The notes under the pieces: model-generated
Databases searched by the model: none
What the model was told of the DNA's origin: nothing
Seen by the model: only the letters and a program-made list of their open reading frames with translations
In this document: positions 30,474 to 40,076 of the stretch, in pieces
Position numbering within the stretch: the stretch's first letter is position 1
Layout: every line of letters begins with the position of its first letter
NCBI GenBank assembly: GCA_030682385.1
Contig: JAUXOG010000129.1
Coordinates: forward strand, 1-54,541
Length of the DNA: 54,541 nt
Reading direction: 5' to 3'
Source: Bacteroidota bacterium
Lineage (GTDB): Bacteria; Bacteroidota; Ignavibacteria; UBA10030; BY39
Made by a program: the position numbers and the translations under genes

Positions 30474-33347
30474 ATGAGAATAATGAATACAAATCGGTTT
30501 TTCATACTTACTGTTTTATTATTTACACCTTTAGTGCTTATTTCTCAAGAAACTGAGAAGCATCGCGGGGTACAAGTAAAATATTTTGAATCTTTATATT
30601 TAAATAGAAATCATCAAACCACACAATTTGTAAAACATCCGCTACCCAGTGAAAATTTCAACTCTATTTTCTCACCTACCAACACAATTATTTTTGAAGA
30701 GAGTTTTGAAGGAAGCACGGGCTTCCCGTCCGCTGGTTGGAAAACTGTAAACCGAGACGGCGGAGGTACAACCGGACCTTGGTTCCAAGGTAACACTTCT
30801 GTTTTTGAAGCATACAGCGGAAGCGGCTATGCGGCTGCAAATTATCAGGGGGCTAACGATTTCTACATCGATGAGTGGCTTATCTCTCCACGGATTTTGT
30901 CAATCAGTCAGTACGATACACTTACATTTTGGCATCGTTCTCCTGATTACTCATCATGGGACGATTCCATTGAAATCCGAATCTCATTATCTGATACCTC
31001 TATCTCCTCCTTCACTATCAAGGTCGATTATTTTAAAACATCCACAATCGGCTGGGCACAAAAGAGATATCCACTTAAAAATTATGTACCAAGCGGCAGC
31101 AATATTTACGTTGCTTTTCGATATTTGATTTACGATGGCGGTGTATCCGGATTCAGCTCGGACTATGCTGGCATCGATTTAGTTCAAATTGTTCGACCGC
31201 AGGTTCCGAAAGACATTAAAGTTTCTTCAATCGATTTTCCATTCAATAAAAGTAAGATTGGGTTGGGTGAATCAATTGAACCACAAGCCACATTTCAAAA
31301 TATCGGAAGCTCGGTGCAAACAAACATCCCTGTACGCTTTAGAATTTATCCTCCATCTGGGACAATCTACGAAGACAATCGGAACATTACCTCGTTAAAC
31401 CCGAATCAATTTTTACAGATTTCATTTGGAAGTTATATTCCAACGATGGTCGGAAAATATACGGTTAGTGCATATTCACTTCTGAGCGGCGACCAAAATA
31501 CGTTTAACGATTCATTAAGTTCCTTCTTCAATGGCGCTGTGTTATTATCCGGATCGTTCACTGTTGGAATAGGTGGAAATTTCTCTTCGATAAAAAATGC
31601 CGTTGATTCGCTGAATCAAAATATTATATCGGGCGATATTCACTTATCATTGGTTGATTCTTTTTACAATGAACCTCCTTTAAATATTGGTCCGCTCGAT
31701 TATGCGTCAGTTACTGACCGGGTTACTATAAAGCCAGCAAGTGGTAAGTCGCCTGTTATTGATATTAATTCCACGTCAAGCGAGCCATACGGATTTACGA
31801 TTCAAGGTGCTTCAAAAGTTATAATCGACGGTTCAAACTCCAATCAAAGTCAGCGAAACTTGACAATAAATGCAAAAGGTACCGATGGTAGAATTGGGAT
31901 ATTTGTGCGGGGAATCGAAGGAATGGATACAGATAGCAATATTGTCCAGAACTTAAATATTCGAACAGGTGCTGATTCTTTAACACCGTCTGATGGTTGC
32001 TATGGCATTTTGCTTTATGGTTACAGCTCGGTATATAAAAGTGTTGGGAATAAAATTTTAAATTGCGATATAACAAAACATGGTGCGGTTGGAATTGCAT
32101 CGCAGTGGCAGGATAGGATTATTATCGAAAACAATCATGTCCACGATTGGACGCAATTGAGCGGTGAAAATGATGTATGTGGAATCTGGCTTGCTGATGG
32201 AACTACGAACGCAATAGTAAGCGGGAATATTATTGGAAATATAAAGAGTCAAATTAACTATTACTGGGCGTACGGAATTGAAAATAGTTCCGGATTAGGG
32301 TCAATCATATTGTTATATAACAATATGATTTACAATATACTTTCGGCAGGTTCAGGAACAAACATCAATCGTTCGATTGGGGTTTACTCCAGCAATTTCT
32401 CAAACAGCAATGATGGCTATTATTACAACTCGATTTATCTTTCAGGTTTTGATAACTCTACATCGGCTTCAAGCCGTACTGCAGGTTTCGAGTTTATCGG
32501 TGGTTCAAATATTACAGTGAAAAATAATATCGTATATAATGAAACAAATCTTGCGGGTACATCTGAAGGGAATAAGTCATATTGTGTTTACTTGAGTTCT
32601 CTGCCAACCAATTTTATTTCCAATAATAACGATTTATTTGCACCGGGTTTAAAAGGAGTCGTCGGTTATAACTCGGGTAATAAGGTAACGATTACCGATT
32701 GGCGTAATTCTTTCACACCCAAACAAGATAGCTTAAGCATAAGCGCTGACCCGTTATTTGTTTCACCCGGTGTTGGTAATTTGCATATTCTCACGACCGA
32801 AGTTTCTCCAGTAAATGGTGCGGGAGTACCAATCGTAGGCATTATTAAAGATATTGATGGAACATATCGGAATACTTCTACGCCAGATATTGGTGCAGAC
32901 GAGTTTACTCCGGGTTCTGTAAGTAAAAATGTTTCGTACAGCAGCGGATGGAATTTAATATCTGTTCCATTGATGGTTGATGATGATAGAAAGATAACAA
33001 TTTTTCCTACGGCAATATCAGAAGCGTTTGCATACGTTGGTAGTTATTCTATTAAAACAAATTTAGAAAATGGGGTTGGATACTGGTTGAAATTTCGGTA
33101 TCCTGAAAATGTCGAGTTCGTTGGTGAACCGATATCGACTGATACTATTGATGTAAATACCGGTTGGAATTTAATTGGGTCTATTACTGACACTGTTGCA
33201 GTAAACTCCATTATCCAGATACCTCCCGAAATTATTATATCGAAGTTTTATACGTTTGATGGATCGTATGTAAGTGTAGATAAAATTATTCCCGGTAAAG
33301 GTTACTGGGTAAAAGTAAATCGTCAAGGTAAACTAGTATTGTATTGA
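30474..33347 (+). CDS. Secreted right-handed beta-helix protein with choice-of-anchor-like domain
   Basis: A secreted protein of about 957 aa. The ATG at 30474 (MRIMNTNRFF) is preferred to the in-frame GTG three codons upstream. After the signal (ending LISQ), residues about 60-240 match cleaved-adhesin/choice-of-anchor J domains (IFEESFEGSTGFPSAGW). An Ig/CARDB-like unit follows (about 245-350), then a parallel beta-helix (about 360-790; repeated IVSGNIIGN-like turns) ending PDIGADEF. The C terminus has two GWNLI..GYW units and, unlike the neighbouring secreted proteins, no NYPNPFNP sorting domain. Carbohydrate binding or cleavage is plausible but unproven. Confidence 0.8.
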   Translation: MRIMNTNRFFILTVLLFTPLVLISQETEKHRGVQVKYFESLYLNRNHQTTQFVKHPLPSENFNSIFSPTNTIIFEESFEGSTGFPSAGWKTVNRDGGGTTGPWFQGNTSVFEAYSGSGYAAANYQGANDFYIDEWLISPRILSISQYDTLTFWHRSPDYSSWDDSIEIRISLSDTSISSFTIKVDYFKTSTIGWAQKRYPLKNYVPSGSNIYVAFRYLIYDGGVSGFSSDYAGIDLVQIVRPQVPKDIKVSSIDFPFNKSKIGLGESIEPQATFQNIGSSVQTNIPVRFRIYPPSGTIYEDNRNITSLNPNQFLQISFGSYIPTMVGKYTVSAYSLLSGDQNTFNDSLSSFFNGAVLLSGSFTVGIGGNFSSIKNAVDSLNQNIISGDIHLSLVDSFYNEPPLNIGPLDYASVTDRVTIKPASGKSPVIDINSTSSEPYGFTIQGASKVIIDGSNSNQSQRNLTINAKGTDGRIGIFVRGIEGMDTDSNIVQNLNIRTGADSLTPSDGCYGILLYGYSSVYKSVGNKILNCDITKHGAVGIASQWQDRIIIENNHVHDWTQLSGENDVCGIWLADGTTNAIVSGNIIGNIKSQINYYWAYGIENSSGLGSIILLYNNMIYNILSAGSGTNINRSIGVYSSNFSNSNDGYYYNSIYLSGFDNSTSASSRTAGFEFIGGSNITVKNNIVYNETNLAGTSEGNKSYCVYLSSLPTNFISNNNDLFAPGLKGVVGYNSGNKVTITDWRNSFTPKQDSLSISADPLFVSPGVGNLHILTTEVSPVNGAGVPIVGIIKDIDGTYRNTSTPDIGADEFTPGSVSKNVSYSSGWNLISVPLMVDDDRKITIFPTAISEAFAYVGSYSIKTNLENGVGYWLKFRYPENVEFVGEPISTDTIDVNTGWNLIGSITDTVAVNSIIQIPPEIIISKFYTFDGSYVSVDKIIPGKGYWVKVNRQGKLVLY

Positions 33348-33375
33348 ACGATTTAAAAAAATAGGAGAATGAAAC

Positions 33376-33442
33376 TCCCCGCCGCAAGCAGCGGGGTATC
33401 TTGATTGTTTATATTTAGTTTTTTCGCCGCAAGCGGCGGGGA
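33376..33442. repeat. 67-bp inverted-repeat element with two GC hairpins
   Basis: Ends TCCCCGCCGC (33376-33385) and GCGGCGGGGA (33433-33442) are perfect inverted repeats, and each end is also part of its own hairpin: CCCCGC/GCGGGG at 33377-33396 and CGCCGC/GCGGCG at 33425-33438. It lies between convergent genes and could act as a bidirectional terminator. No flanking duplication is evident. The rest of this 167-bp spacer shows nothing recognisable. Confidence 0.65.
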
Positions 33443-33514
33443 ATTCAACCCTAGGTGATTAAAATTTTCACCCATTCGCCCACACTCATGTAAAGGTTAG
33501 GGCAAGTTTCGGGT

Positions 33515-34273
33515 TTATTTTCCAAGAAGCAGACGGGTAGCAAGAATTTCAGGCAGCCCTGCATCCCTGATTTTTTTTGCCGCCGCTTTTACGTCATACT
33601 CAGCGCGGATATTTTCGTAAGTCCAATTATCGGTATCCAAAATTCCAAAACTCAAACGCCAATCTTTATCTCTCGGTTGTCCCACGCTCCCCACATTGAT
33701 TATATATTTTTTCGATTTCAACAATTGGTATTTGTTAGAGAAATAATTTATTCCAACTGTACTGAGCGGTCTAATTAATTCGTCTTCGTTAGCACCCTCT
33801 TCACAAAATATTTTCGAAACGTGTGAATGCCCGATGAAACAGAGCGGTGTATCAAAATATCTGAAATTGAGGTTTGCCTCCGAATGCTTTGTTATATAAT
33901 TCCATTCGTATGGATTGTGGGGAGAGGCGTGCACAAATGTCATCCCTTCTATTTTAAGACCCATTGGGAGTAAGAGTAATTTTACTCGCTCATCATCCGA
34001 CAAAATTTTGTTTGTCCAAATAGCAGCAGTCCGGGCATTAGGTGTAAAAATATCAGTGTATCTTACATCAGCCGCCGCCTGGTCGTGGTTGCCCATAATA
34101 ATGTGGTGCGAAATTTTTCGCGTCAGCTCCAAACATTGTTTCGGATTAGCTCCATAACCGACTATGTCGCCAAGGCAAATTACTCTATCCACAGCTTTTT
34201 GTTCAATTATTTCGACAGCTTTTTGCAAAGCTTCGAGATTTGAGTGGATATCGGATATGATCGCGATAAGCAT
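33515..34273 (-). CDS. Calcineurin-like metallophosphoesterase
   Basis: A 252-aa cytoplasmic metallophosphatase. The dimetal motifs are in order: ISDIHSN (Asp8, His10), CLGDIVGYG, GNHDQ, a later FVHASPHNP and GHSHVSK. This pattern is typical of the YfcE-like/Ser-Thr-phosphatase-like family, whose substrates range from cyclic nucleotides to phosphoproteins. Monocistronic, bounded by the hairpin element downstream and an IS remnant upstream. Substrate unassigned. Confidence 0.88.
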   Translation of the reverse strand: MLIAIISDIHSNLEALQKAVEIIEQKAVDRVICLGDIVGYGANPKQCLELTRKISHHIIMGNHDQAAADVRYTDIFTPNARTAAIWTNKILSDDERVKLLLLPMGLKIEGMTFVHASPHNPYEWNYITKHSEANLNFRYFDTPLCFIGHSHVSKIFCEEGANEDELIRPLSTVGINYFSNKYQLLKSKKYIINVGSVGQPRDKDWRLSFGILDTDNWTYENIRAEYDVKAAAKKIRDAGLPEILATRLLLGK

Positions 34274-34533
34274 GTTTGATAAGTTATTAATTGGCTATAA
34301 TTTACTGGTAAAATAGAGATAATGCAAATGCTTTGGAGTGGCTTATTTTACTTGACTACAAAATATTTATTGTTTATCTTTTATCTGCACTTGGAGATTG
34401 CTGATGTTCTCCTATGTCGCCCGTTTTTGAAAATTCAATGTCTTTATGGCGGTTCCAAAAATTGCTGTTTAAAAAGTTGAGTTGTATATTAGGTGCCTAA
34501 AAAATATTTTTTGTAAAGGTATAAATACGAACT

Positions 34534-34731
34534 ATGATATCAAGTAAAAAGCAACCATCACGCGGGTTTTTCGATGAGCAAGAGCAATTAGAAAAGCTAA
34601 GCAAGCTCAAAGACCCATTAGAAAAACTGAAGAGTACCATAGATAAAGTAGTTATTGGATTAACCAACTTAGCATACAACATTTGCAGAGCAGTACAACT
34701 AATAACCATATCAAGGCAGAGGTGTGTCTAA
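34534..34731 (+). pseudogene. Internally deleted IS5-family transposase remnant
   Basis: A 65-aa frame whose first half (FFDEQEQLEKLSKLKDPLEKL) resembles the N terminus of IS5-family transposases, while the second half (IGLTNLAYNICRAVQLI) resembles their extreme C terminus. The catalytic DDE core, several hundred residues, is missing, so the two ends have been joined by an in-frame deletion. No convincing terminal inverted repeats were found. The flanks (34274-34533 and 34732-34909) show no recognisable gene. The remnant lies just upstream of an EndA gene and a 5'-truncated SdrD-type gene. Confidence 0.65.
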
Positions 34732-34909
34732 TCGGTAAATTTGATTGGATAGCAACAAAAAAACCGAAGCACTGAACAAGTAAAACAAAAAAAACAGCAA
34801 AAAGCAGGTTAGAAAAAACTATACATATAGAGATTTTAAAAAAATTATCACAAAAAAATGTAAAATTATGAAAAATGCATTTTTAGAACTGCCCTTAAGT
34901 AAAATTATT

Positions 34910-36292
34910 ATGAAAAAAATTATAACGCTCGTTTGTATTGTAAGCACAACAGTTCTAGGGCAAAACAATCAAAATAGATCTGATTATTACGAATCTGCAT
35001 ATAAATTGTATGGAACTCCGTTACAGGTTGCGCTGCATAATATTATTAAAGGTCATACGGTAGTTTCCTACGCTTCGTTATGGACACATTTTCAAACTAC
35101 GGATAAGAAAGCAAACGGCAAAGTGTGGGATATGTACTCCGATATACCCGGCAGCACGCCGCCGTATGAATTTACTTTTGTATCAAACCAATGTGGAAAT
35201 TATAGCGTTGAAGGGGATTGCTACAATAGAGAACATTCATGGCCTCAAAGTTGGTTTAACGAAGTTTCGCCTCCTGTTTCCGACATGTTTCATCTTTTTC
35301 CCACCGATGGAAAAGTGAATGGAATAAGAAGTAATTTTAACTACGGTAATGTTTCTTCTCCTTCAACCACTACAAAAAATGGAAGCAGGTTAGGACCAAA
35401 TACTTTTCCTGGATATAGTGGAACCGTTTTTGAACCTATCACGCCTTACAAAGGGGACTTAGCACGAGGACATTTCTATATGTCTGTGCGATATTATTCC
35501 GAAGATGGCGGATGGTCGCAAAATGGTGGAACAAATAAATCTGACCTGCTTCCGTGGTATGCAAATCTTTTATTCTCTTGGCACATACTTGATACCGTAA
35601 GCACAAAAGAGATCAATCGTAATAATGCAGTTTTTGGAATTCAAAAAAATAGAAATCCTTTTATTGATCATCCTGAATTTGCCGCAGAGATTTGGCAAAC
35701 TTCAATGAGTCCCGCTGTTGTTTCAATTTCTGGAAATCTTTCAACTTCGCTCATCATAGATTTTTCCCGTTATCTCGATTCTATCTCCGCTAGTACTGCG
35801 TCAAATTTTATACTTGATAATTCTGCAGGAAATCCAGTTTCAATTCAATGGGGATTAAATAACGATGTTTCAAAATTACTGCTAACATTTCCAACCCTGC
35901 ATCCAGGAACATCGTACATCCTTCAAATAAAAAATTTAAAGAGCATCAATAATATTGTAATGGCAGACACCATAATTTCATTTAAATCGAGCGGAACAAG
36001 TGAAGTTCGTTTTGATGGGAAAAATCCTAATACTTTTCAGTTAGGTCAAAACTTTCCCAATCCATTTAATCCTTCGACAACGATAACCTATCAATTACCT
36101 GCTACTGGTTATGTTACTTTGAAGGTCTATGACGTTTTAGGAAAAGAAGTAGTGTTGCTGGTGAATGAAGCAAAAACATCAGGGGAACATACTGTAACAT
36201 TCGATGCATCGCATCTCAACAGCGGAATCTATTTCTACAGACTATCTTCAGGTACATTCAGCGAAACAAAACGCATGATACTAATGAAGTAA
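34910..36292 (+). CDS. EndA/NucM-type secreted endonuclease I with type IX sorting domain
   Basis: Secreted nuclease of about 460 aa; ATG 34910 gives signal MKKIITLVCIVSTTVLGQ (an in-frame ATG at 34868 would add 14 residues). The endonuclease I domain spans about 25-250, with the catalytic His-Me motif NREHSWPQSWF and MFHLFPTDGKVNGIRSNFNYG. An Ig-like domain (about 275-370) follows, then the sorting domain FQLGQNFPNPFNPSTT (about 385-460). It degrades DNA, perhaps for nutrient use. Immediately after its stop, another frame holds the interior of an SdrD-type repeat, indicating a rearrangement. Confidence 0.88.
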   Translation: MKKIITLVCIVSTTVLGQNNQNRSDYYESAYKLYGTPLQVALHNIIKGHTVVSYASLWTHFQTTDKKANGKVWDMYSDIPGSTPPYEFTFVSNQCGNYSVEGDCYNREHSWPQSWFNEVSPPVSDMFHLFPTDGKVNGIRSNFNYGNVSSPSTTTKNGSRLGPNTFPGYSGTVFEPITPYKGDLARGHFYMSVRYYSEDGGWSQNGGTNKSDLLPWYANLLFSWHILDTVSTKEINRNNAVFGIQKNRNPFIDHPEFAAEIWQTSMSPAVVSISGNLSTSLIIDFSRYLDSISASTASNFILDNSAGNPVSIQWGLNNDVSKLLLTFPTLHPGTSYILQIKNLKSINNIVMADTIISFKSSGTSEVRFDGKNPNTFQLGQNFPNPFNPSTTITYQLPATGYVTLKVYDVLGKEVVLLVNEAKTSGEHTVTFDASHLNSGIYFYRLSSGTFSETKRMILMK

Positions 36293-36333
36293 GCGGAACG
36301 AATGTATCGGGTAGAGATTTTGGTAACTTCCAA

Positions 36334-39300
36334 TTGGGCAGTATTTCAGGAATGAAGTTCAACGATAAAAATAAAGATGGAATAAAAGCCGGCGATGTCG
36401 GACTGTCCGGATGGAAGATTAAAATTAGTGGACCAATAGTCGATTCTATTTTGACTGATGCAAACGGTAATTTTTCGTTTATCAATCTTCCTCAGGGTGA
36501 ATATACAATTACGGAAGAATTGAAATCAGGTTGGGAACAAACGTATCCCACAAATCCAAATTCACATACAATAACTATCGATGTAGGTGGAACGATTATT
36601 AATGATATTGATTTTGGTAATTACAAATTAGGAATAATTGCAGGCAAAAAATTCAACGACATAAACGGAAATGGTCAAATAGATAACGGCGAGCCTGGAT
36701 TGCCAAATTGGAAAATTAAATTATCAGGCAGCAAAACAGATTCTTTACTCACGGATAGTAATGGTAATTTCTCATTCAACAATTTACAGCCGGGTACTTA
36801 TGAATTGAGTGAAGATTTACAATTCGGATGGATGCAGACATATCCTGGGGAGCCCTTTACTCACTCAATTACATTTGATTCGAGTGGCTTTGTAAGTGAT
36901 TCAGTTTTATTCGGTAATTTCAAACTTCCAACAATTAGCGGATATAAATTCAATGACATAAACGGTAACGGCACTAAAGACACGAATGAACCCGTCTTGG
37001 AAGGTTGGCAAATAAAATTGAGCGGGGAGCGCATCGATTCCATACTTACCGACGCAACAGGCTATTACGAATTTTTAGGATTAACACCTGGAAAATATTT
37101 AATTCGAGAAGTTCAACAAAATGGATGGGTACAAAGCTCAGCAAATCCTGATTCAATTGAAGTTACTTCTGCCGGCTCGATTAATAATATTAATTTCGGA
37201 AACTTTAAACTTATGTCTATTAGTGGTCAAAAATATCACGACCTGAATGGTAACGGCTTTAAGGATTCCGGTGAGAACGGTTTGAGTGATTGGAAAATTG
37301 CAATCAACGGACCTGTTGTTGATACAGTTCTCACTGACGAAAATGGAAATTATTCATTCACTGATTTAGGACCCGGAACTTATACTTTATCTGAGGTACC
37401 GAAATCAGGCTGGCTGCAAACCTCTACCTCACCGGCAGCAATTAATGTGATGAGTGGTGAAGATGTACCGAATATTAATTTCGGCAACTTTACATCGGCT
37501 TCTATTTCCGGATATAAGTTCGAAGACCAAAACGGAAACGGGACTCAAGATAACGGCGAACAAGGTCTGCCCAATTGGACCATCTACTTGAACGGAACGA
37601 AGATAGACAGCGCACAAACAGATGGAACAGGTAAATATACATTCGGAGGATTATCTCCCGGTACTTACACAGTTTCTGAAAAACAAGTCGCCGGTTGGCA
37701 CCAAACTGCTCCACCACCTCCGGGAACTTATTCAGTCGACATTAATCAAAGCGGTCTCGTTATCGAGGGAAAAGACTTTGGTAATTATCAATCTAAATCA
37801 ATCGGTGGTCGGAAATTCCAGGACGTAAATGGCGACGGTATTGAAAACGAAAACGAACATGGACTCGATGGTTGGATTATCGTGCTACAAGGACCGACAG
37901 GAACTCAAAAAGATACTACAGATATTTATGGTTCATACCGATTTGCCGGGTTGCCCGATGGTAATTACACAATTATCGAAGAGAATCAGTATGGTTGGAT
38001 ACAAACATTACCACCACAAACTAATCCATCTCATCAAGTAACTCTTACTGGTGGACAATCGATAACTGGTAAAAATTTTGGTAACTTCTCAATTGGTATT
38101 GTGCAGGGTATCGTTTTTGAAGATTTAAATGGAAACGGAATTAAAAATCCTGAAGATGTGATTGTTGAAGGTAGAACTATTCAATTAATTCGTGGCGGTA
38201 GTATTGTTGCGTCTCGAACAACTGACAGCGAAGGCAAGTATAAATTCATTGCTGTAGATCCGGGATTGTATTCGGTGAAACTACTTCCCGCAACAGGATG
38301 GCTTACTACTTCTCCAAATGGTGCGGGTGAATATTTCGATACAATGACTGTCGGTGGTTTCCACAGGTTTAAAGATTTCGGAACATTTAAACTTGCCGTA
38401 TTAGGTGGACTAAAATTCAGAGATATAAACGGTAATGGCATTAAAGAAGCCGGTGAAGATGGTTTGGCAAACTGGAAAATTTATTTCAACGGGCCCAAAT
38501 CAGATTCTACACTAACTGATATAAACGGAAATTATCGATTTACAAATCTTAACTCCGGAACTTATGATATTACAGAAGCTTTAAAGCAGCATTGGGTGCA
38601 AACTTCTCCGCAATCAGGCAAGCATACTGTAGTTGTGTATTCAGGAATGGATAGCACAGGTTTCGATTTTGGAAATTTTGAAAAAGCTTCGATTAGCGGA
38701 GTTGTTTATTTCGATAAAAACGCCGATGGTATCCGTTCACCGGGAGATGATTATCAGAATAATTGGAAAGTAATTTTAAGAAGAAGTTCAGATGGAAAAA
38801 TCGACACAACAAGAACATCTGTAAACGGTGTTTATGGGTTCGGAGGTTTAACTCCCGACAGTTTCACAGTTTCAATCGAATATAAAACCGGCTGGCTCAC
38901 AATTGCTCCAAGTTCTGGAATTTATGGCGTAAAAGTCCAAAGTGGTCAACAAGTTAATAATCTCGATTTTGGAGCATATAAAGATTCAACATTATTCCGG
39001 ACATTTTTACAAACTGACCTTGTTCAAAAATCTGTAAATCTAAAAAAACGCCGCCCCCCTGTACTGATGCCTACAGCCGGGAATGTTCTCGATTCAACAT
39101 TCAAACGGATGGGTTGGAAAACGAGCGGGCTTTCTTTAGGAATTCCTCGCACCGATAGTGCAAAGTATTATGGCTGGGTAACTATTAAGAATCCGTTTTT
39201 CCCAGCATTTTTTAGAAGCTATATTTTCCCACACACCGGTCCTGCTCGTGGTTTCGATACTTATGATGGTAAACCGTTCAAAGGTCGCAAGGGTATGTTC

Positions 39301-40017
39301 TTTAGAAGGCAACACGACAACCATCTTGCAGGAGAATTGTTAGCTCTAAAAGTAAACCTTGCCGCAAGCGATGTTAATATTACACCATCCGGTCTGGGTA
39401 ATCTATTATTTGTTGATCCTACTCGCACAAACAATCCACTGAATGGTAAAACTATCCGGCAAATAATCAGTCATATTGATACTGTATTAACACATTATCA
39501 ATGGTTTGCTAATCGGCCGGATTATTTCAAGTTGCTCGATACTGCGTTAACCCGGATCAATCAAGCTTTTGTTGGAACAATGGAAACGCTAAAAACATCA
39601 CCGCTGAAAATTAGAGGTGTGCGTTCGTTAGAGGAAGTTCCGTTCCTGCGTCCGAACCCATTCCCGCTCGCTGTAGCTACACTGCCAATGGTTGAAGCTG
39701 AAATGGACATTCCCGAAAAATTTACTTTGTACCAAAATTATCCGAATCCTTTTAATGCAAGCACAATTATTCAATATCAATTAACACAGACTGCTGCAGT
39801 TACAATAAAGCTTTATAATATAGTAGGTCAGGAAGTAGCTACATTAGTTGATAACGAGGTGCTTGAAGAAGGCATGCACGGACTTGAATTTAATGCGAAT
39901 AATATAGCATCCGGTGTTTATTTTTACAGAATCGTTGCTGAAGGAATAAATAATGAAGATAATGAATCGCTTCCCGAAAGATTCGTTGATGTAAAAAAGA
40001 TGATCCTGCTGAAGTAA
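36334..40017 (+). CDS. SdrD B-type repeat protein, 5'-truncated, type IX sorting domain
   Basis: A 1227-aa repeat protein. Nine units of 90-100 residues start with (I/V)xGxKFxDxNxxG and carry DxNGNG calcium-binding-type loops, TDxxGxYxF turns and an xxFGNF end, as in SdrD B/prealbumin-like surface proteins. A unique region (about 880-1130) and a sorting domain (FTLYQNYPNPFNASTIIQY) follow. There is no signal peptide. The frame stays open upstream of the nominal TTG start, where codons from 36289 encode VSGTNVSGRDFGNFQLG, the tail of another repeat, so the true 5' end has been lost. Internal starts such as ATG 36352 would give a cytosolic protein. Probably a broken surface protein. Confidence 0.75.
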   Translation: MGSISGMKFNDKNKDGIKAGDVGLSGWKIKISGPIVDSILTDANGNFSFINLPQGEYTITEELKSGWEQTYPTNPNSHTITIDVGGTIINDIDFGNYKLGIIAGKKFNDINGNGQIDNGEPGLPNWKIKLSGSKTDSLLTDSNGNFSFNNLQPGTYELSEDLQFGWMQTYPGEPFTHSITFDSSGFVSDSVLFGNFKLPTISGYKFNDINGNGTKDTNEPVLEGWQIKLSGERIDSILTDATGYYEFLGLTPGKYLIREVQQNGWVQSSANPDSIEVTSAGSINNINFGNFKLMSISGQKYHDLNGNGFKDSGENGLSDWKIAINGPVVDTVLTDENGNYSFTDLGPGTYTLSEVPKSGWLQTSTSPAAINVMSGEDVPNINFGNFTSASISGYKFEDQNGNGTQDNGEQGLPNWTIYLNGTKIDSAQTDGTGKYTFGGLSPGTYTVSEKQVAGWHQTAPPPPGTYSVDINQSGLVIEGKDFGNYQSKSIGGRKFQDVNGDGIENENEHGLDGWIIVLQGPTGTQKDTTDIYGSYRFAGLPDGNYTIIEENQYGWIQTLPPQTNPSHQVTLTGGQSITGKNFGNFSIGIVQGIVFEDLNGNGIKNPEDVIVEGRTIQLIRGGSIVASRTTDSEGKYKFIAVDPGLYSVKLLPATGWLTTSPNGAGEYFDTMTVGGFHRFKDFGTFKLAVLGGLKFRDINGNGIKEAGEDGLANWKIYFNGPKSDSTLTDINGNYRFTNLNSGTYDITEALKQHWVQTSPQSGKHTVVVYSGMDSTGFDFGNFEKASISGVVYFDKNADGIRSPGDDYQNNWKVILRRSSDGKIDTTRTSVNGVYGFGGLTPDSFTVSIEYKTGWLTIAPSSGIYGVKVQSGQQVNNLDFGAYKDSTLFRTFLQTDLVQKSVNLKKRRPPVLMPTAGNVLDSTFKRMGWKTSGLSLGIPRTDSAKYYGWVTIKNPFFPAFFRSYIFPHTGPARGFDTYDGKPFKGRKGMFFRRQHDNHLAGELLALKVNLAASDVNITPSGLGNLLFVDPTRTNNPLNGKTIRQIISHIDTVLTHYQWFANRPDYFKLLDTALTRINQAFVGTMETLKTSPLKIRGVRSLEEVPFLRPNPFPLAVATLPMVEAEMDIPEKFTLYQNYPNPFNASTIIQYQLTQTAAVTIKLYNIVGQEVATLVDNEVLEEGMHGLEFNANNIASGVYFYRIVAEGINNEDNESLPERFVDVKKMILLK

Positions 40018-40026
40018 ATCTTGATC

Positions 40027-40076
40027 AAACTTCCGATTTCTGAACCAGTTTATACTCAATCAGAAATCGGAAGTTT
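40027..40076. terminator. Bidirectional terminator between convergent genes
   Basis: Perfect 17-bp inverted repeat, AAACTTCCGATTTCTGA (40027-40043) and its complement (40060-40076), with a 16-nt loop. It starts 10 nt after the SdrD-type stop and covers the last codons of nfo on the other strand. Confidence 0.8.

Noticed and set aside
34480-34760. Terminal inverted repeats for the IS5 remnant
   Set aside because: Comparison of both flanks gave only short, non-convincing similarity, so no element boundaries are claimed.
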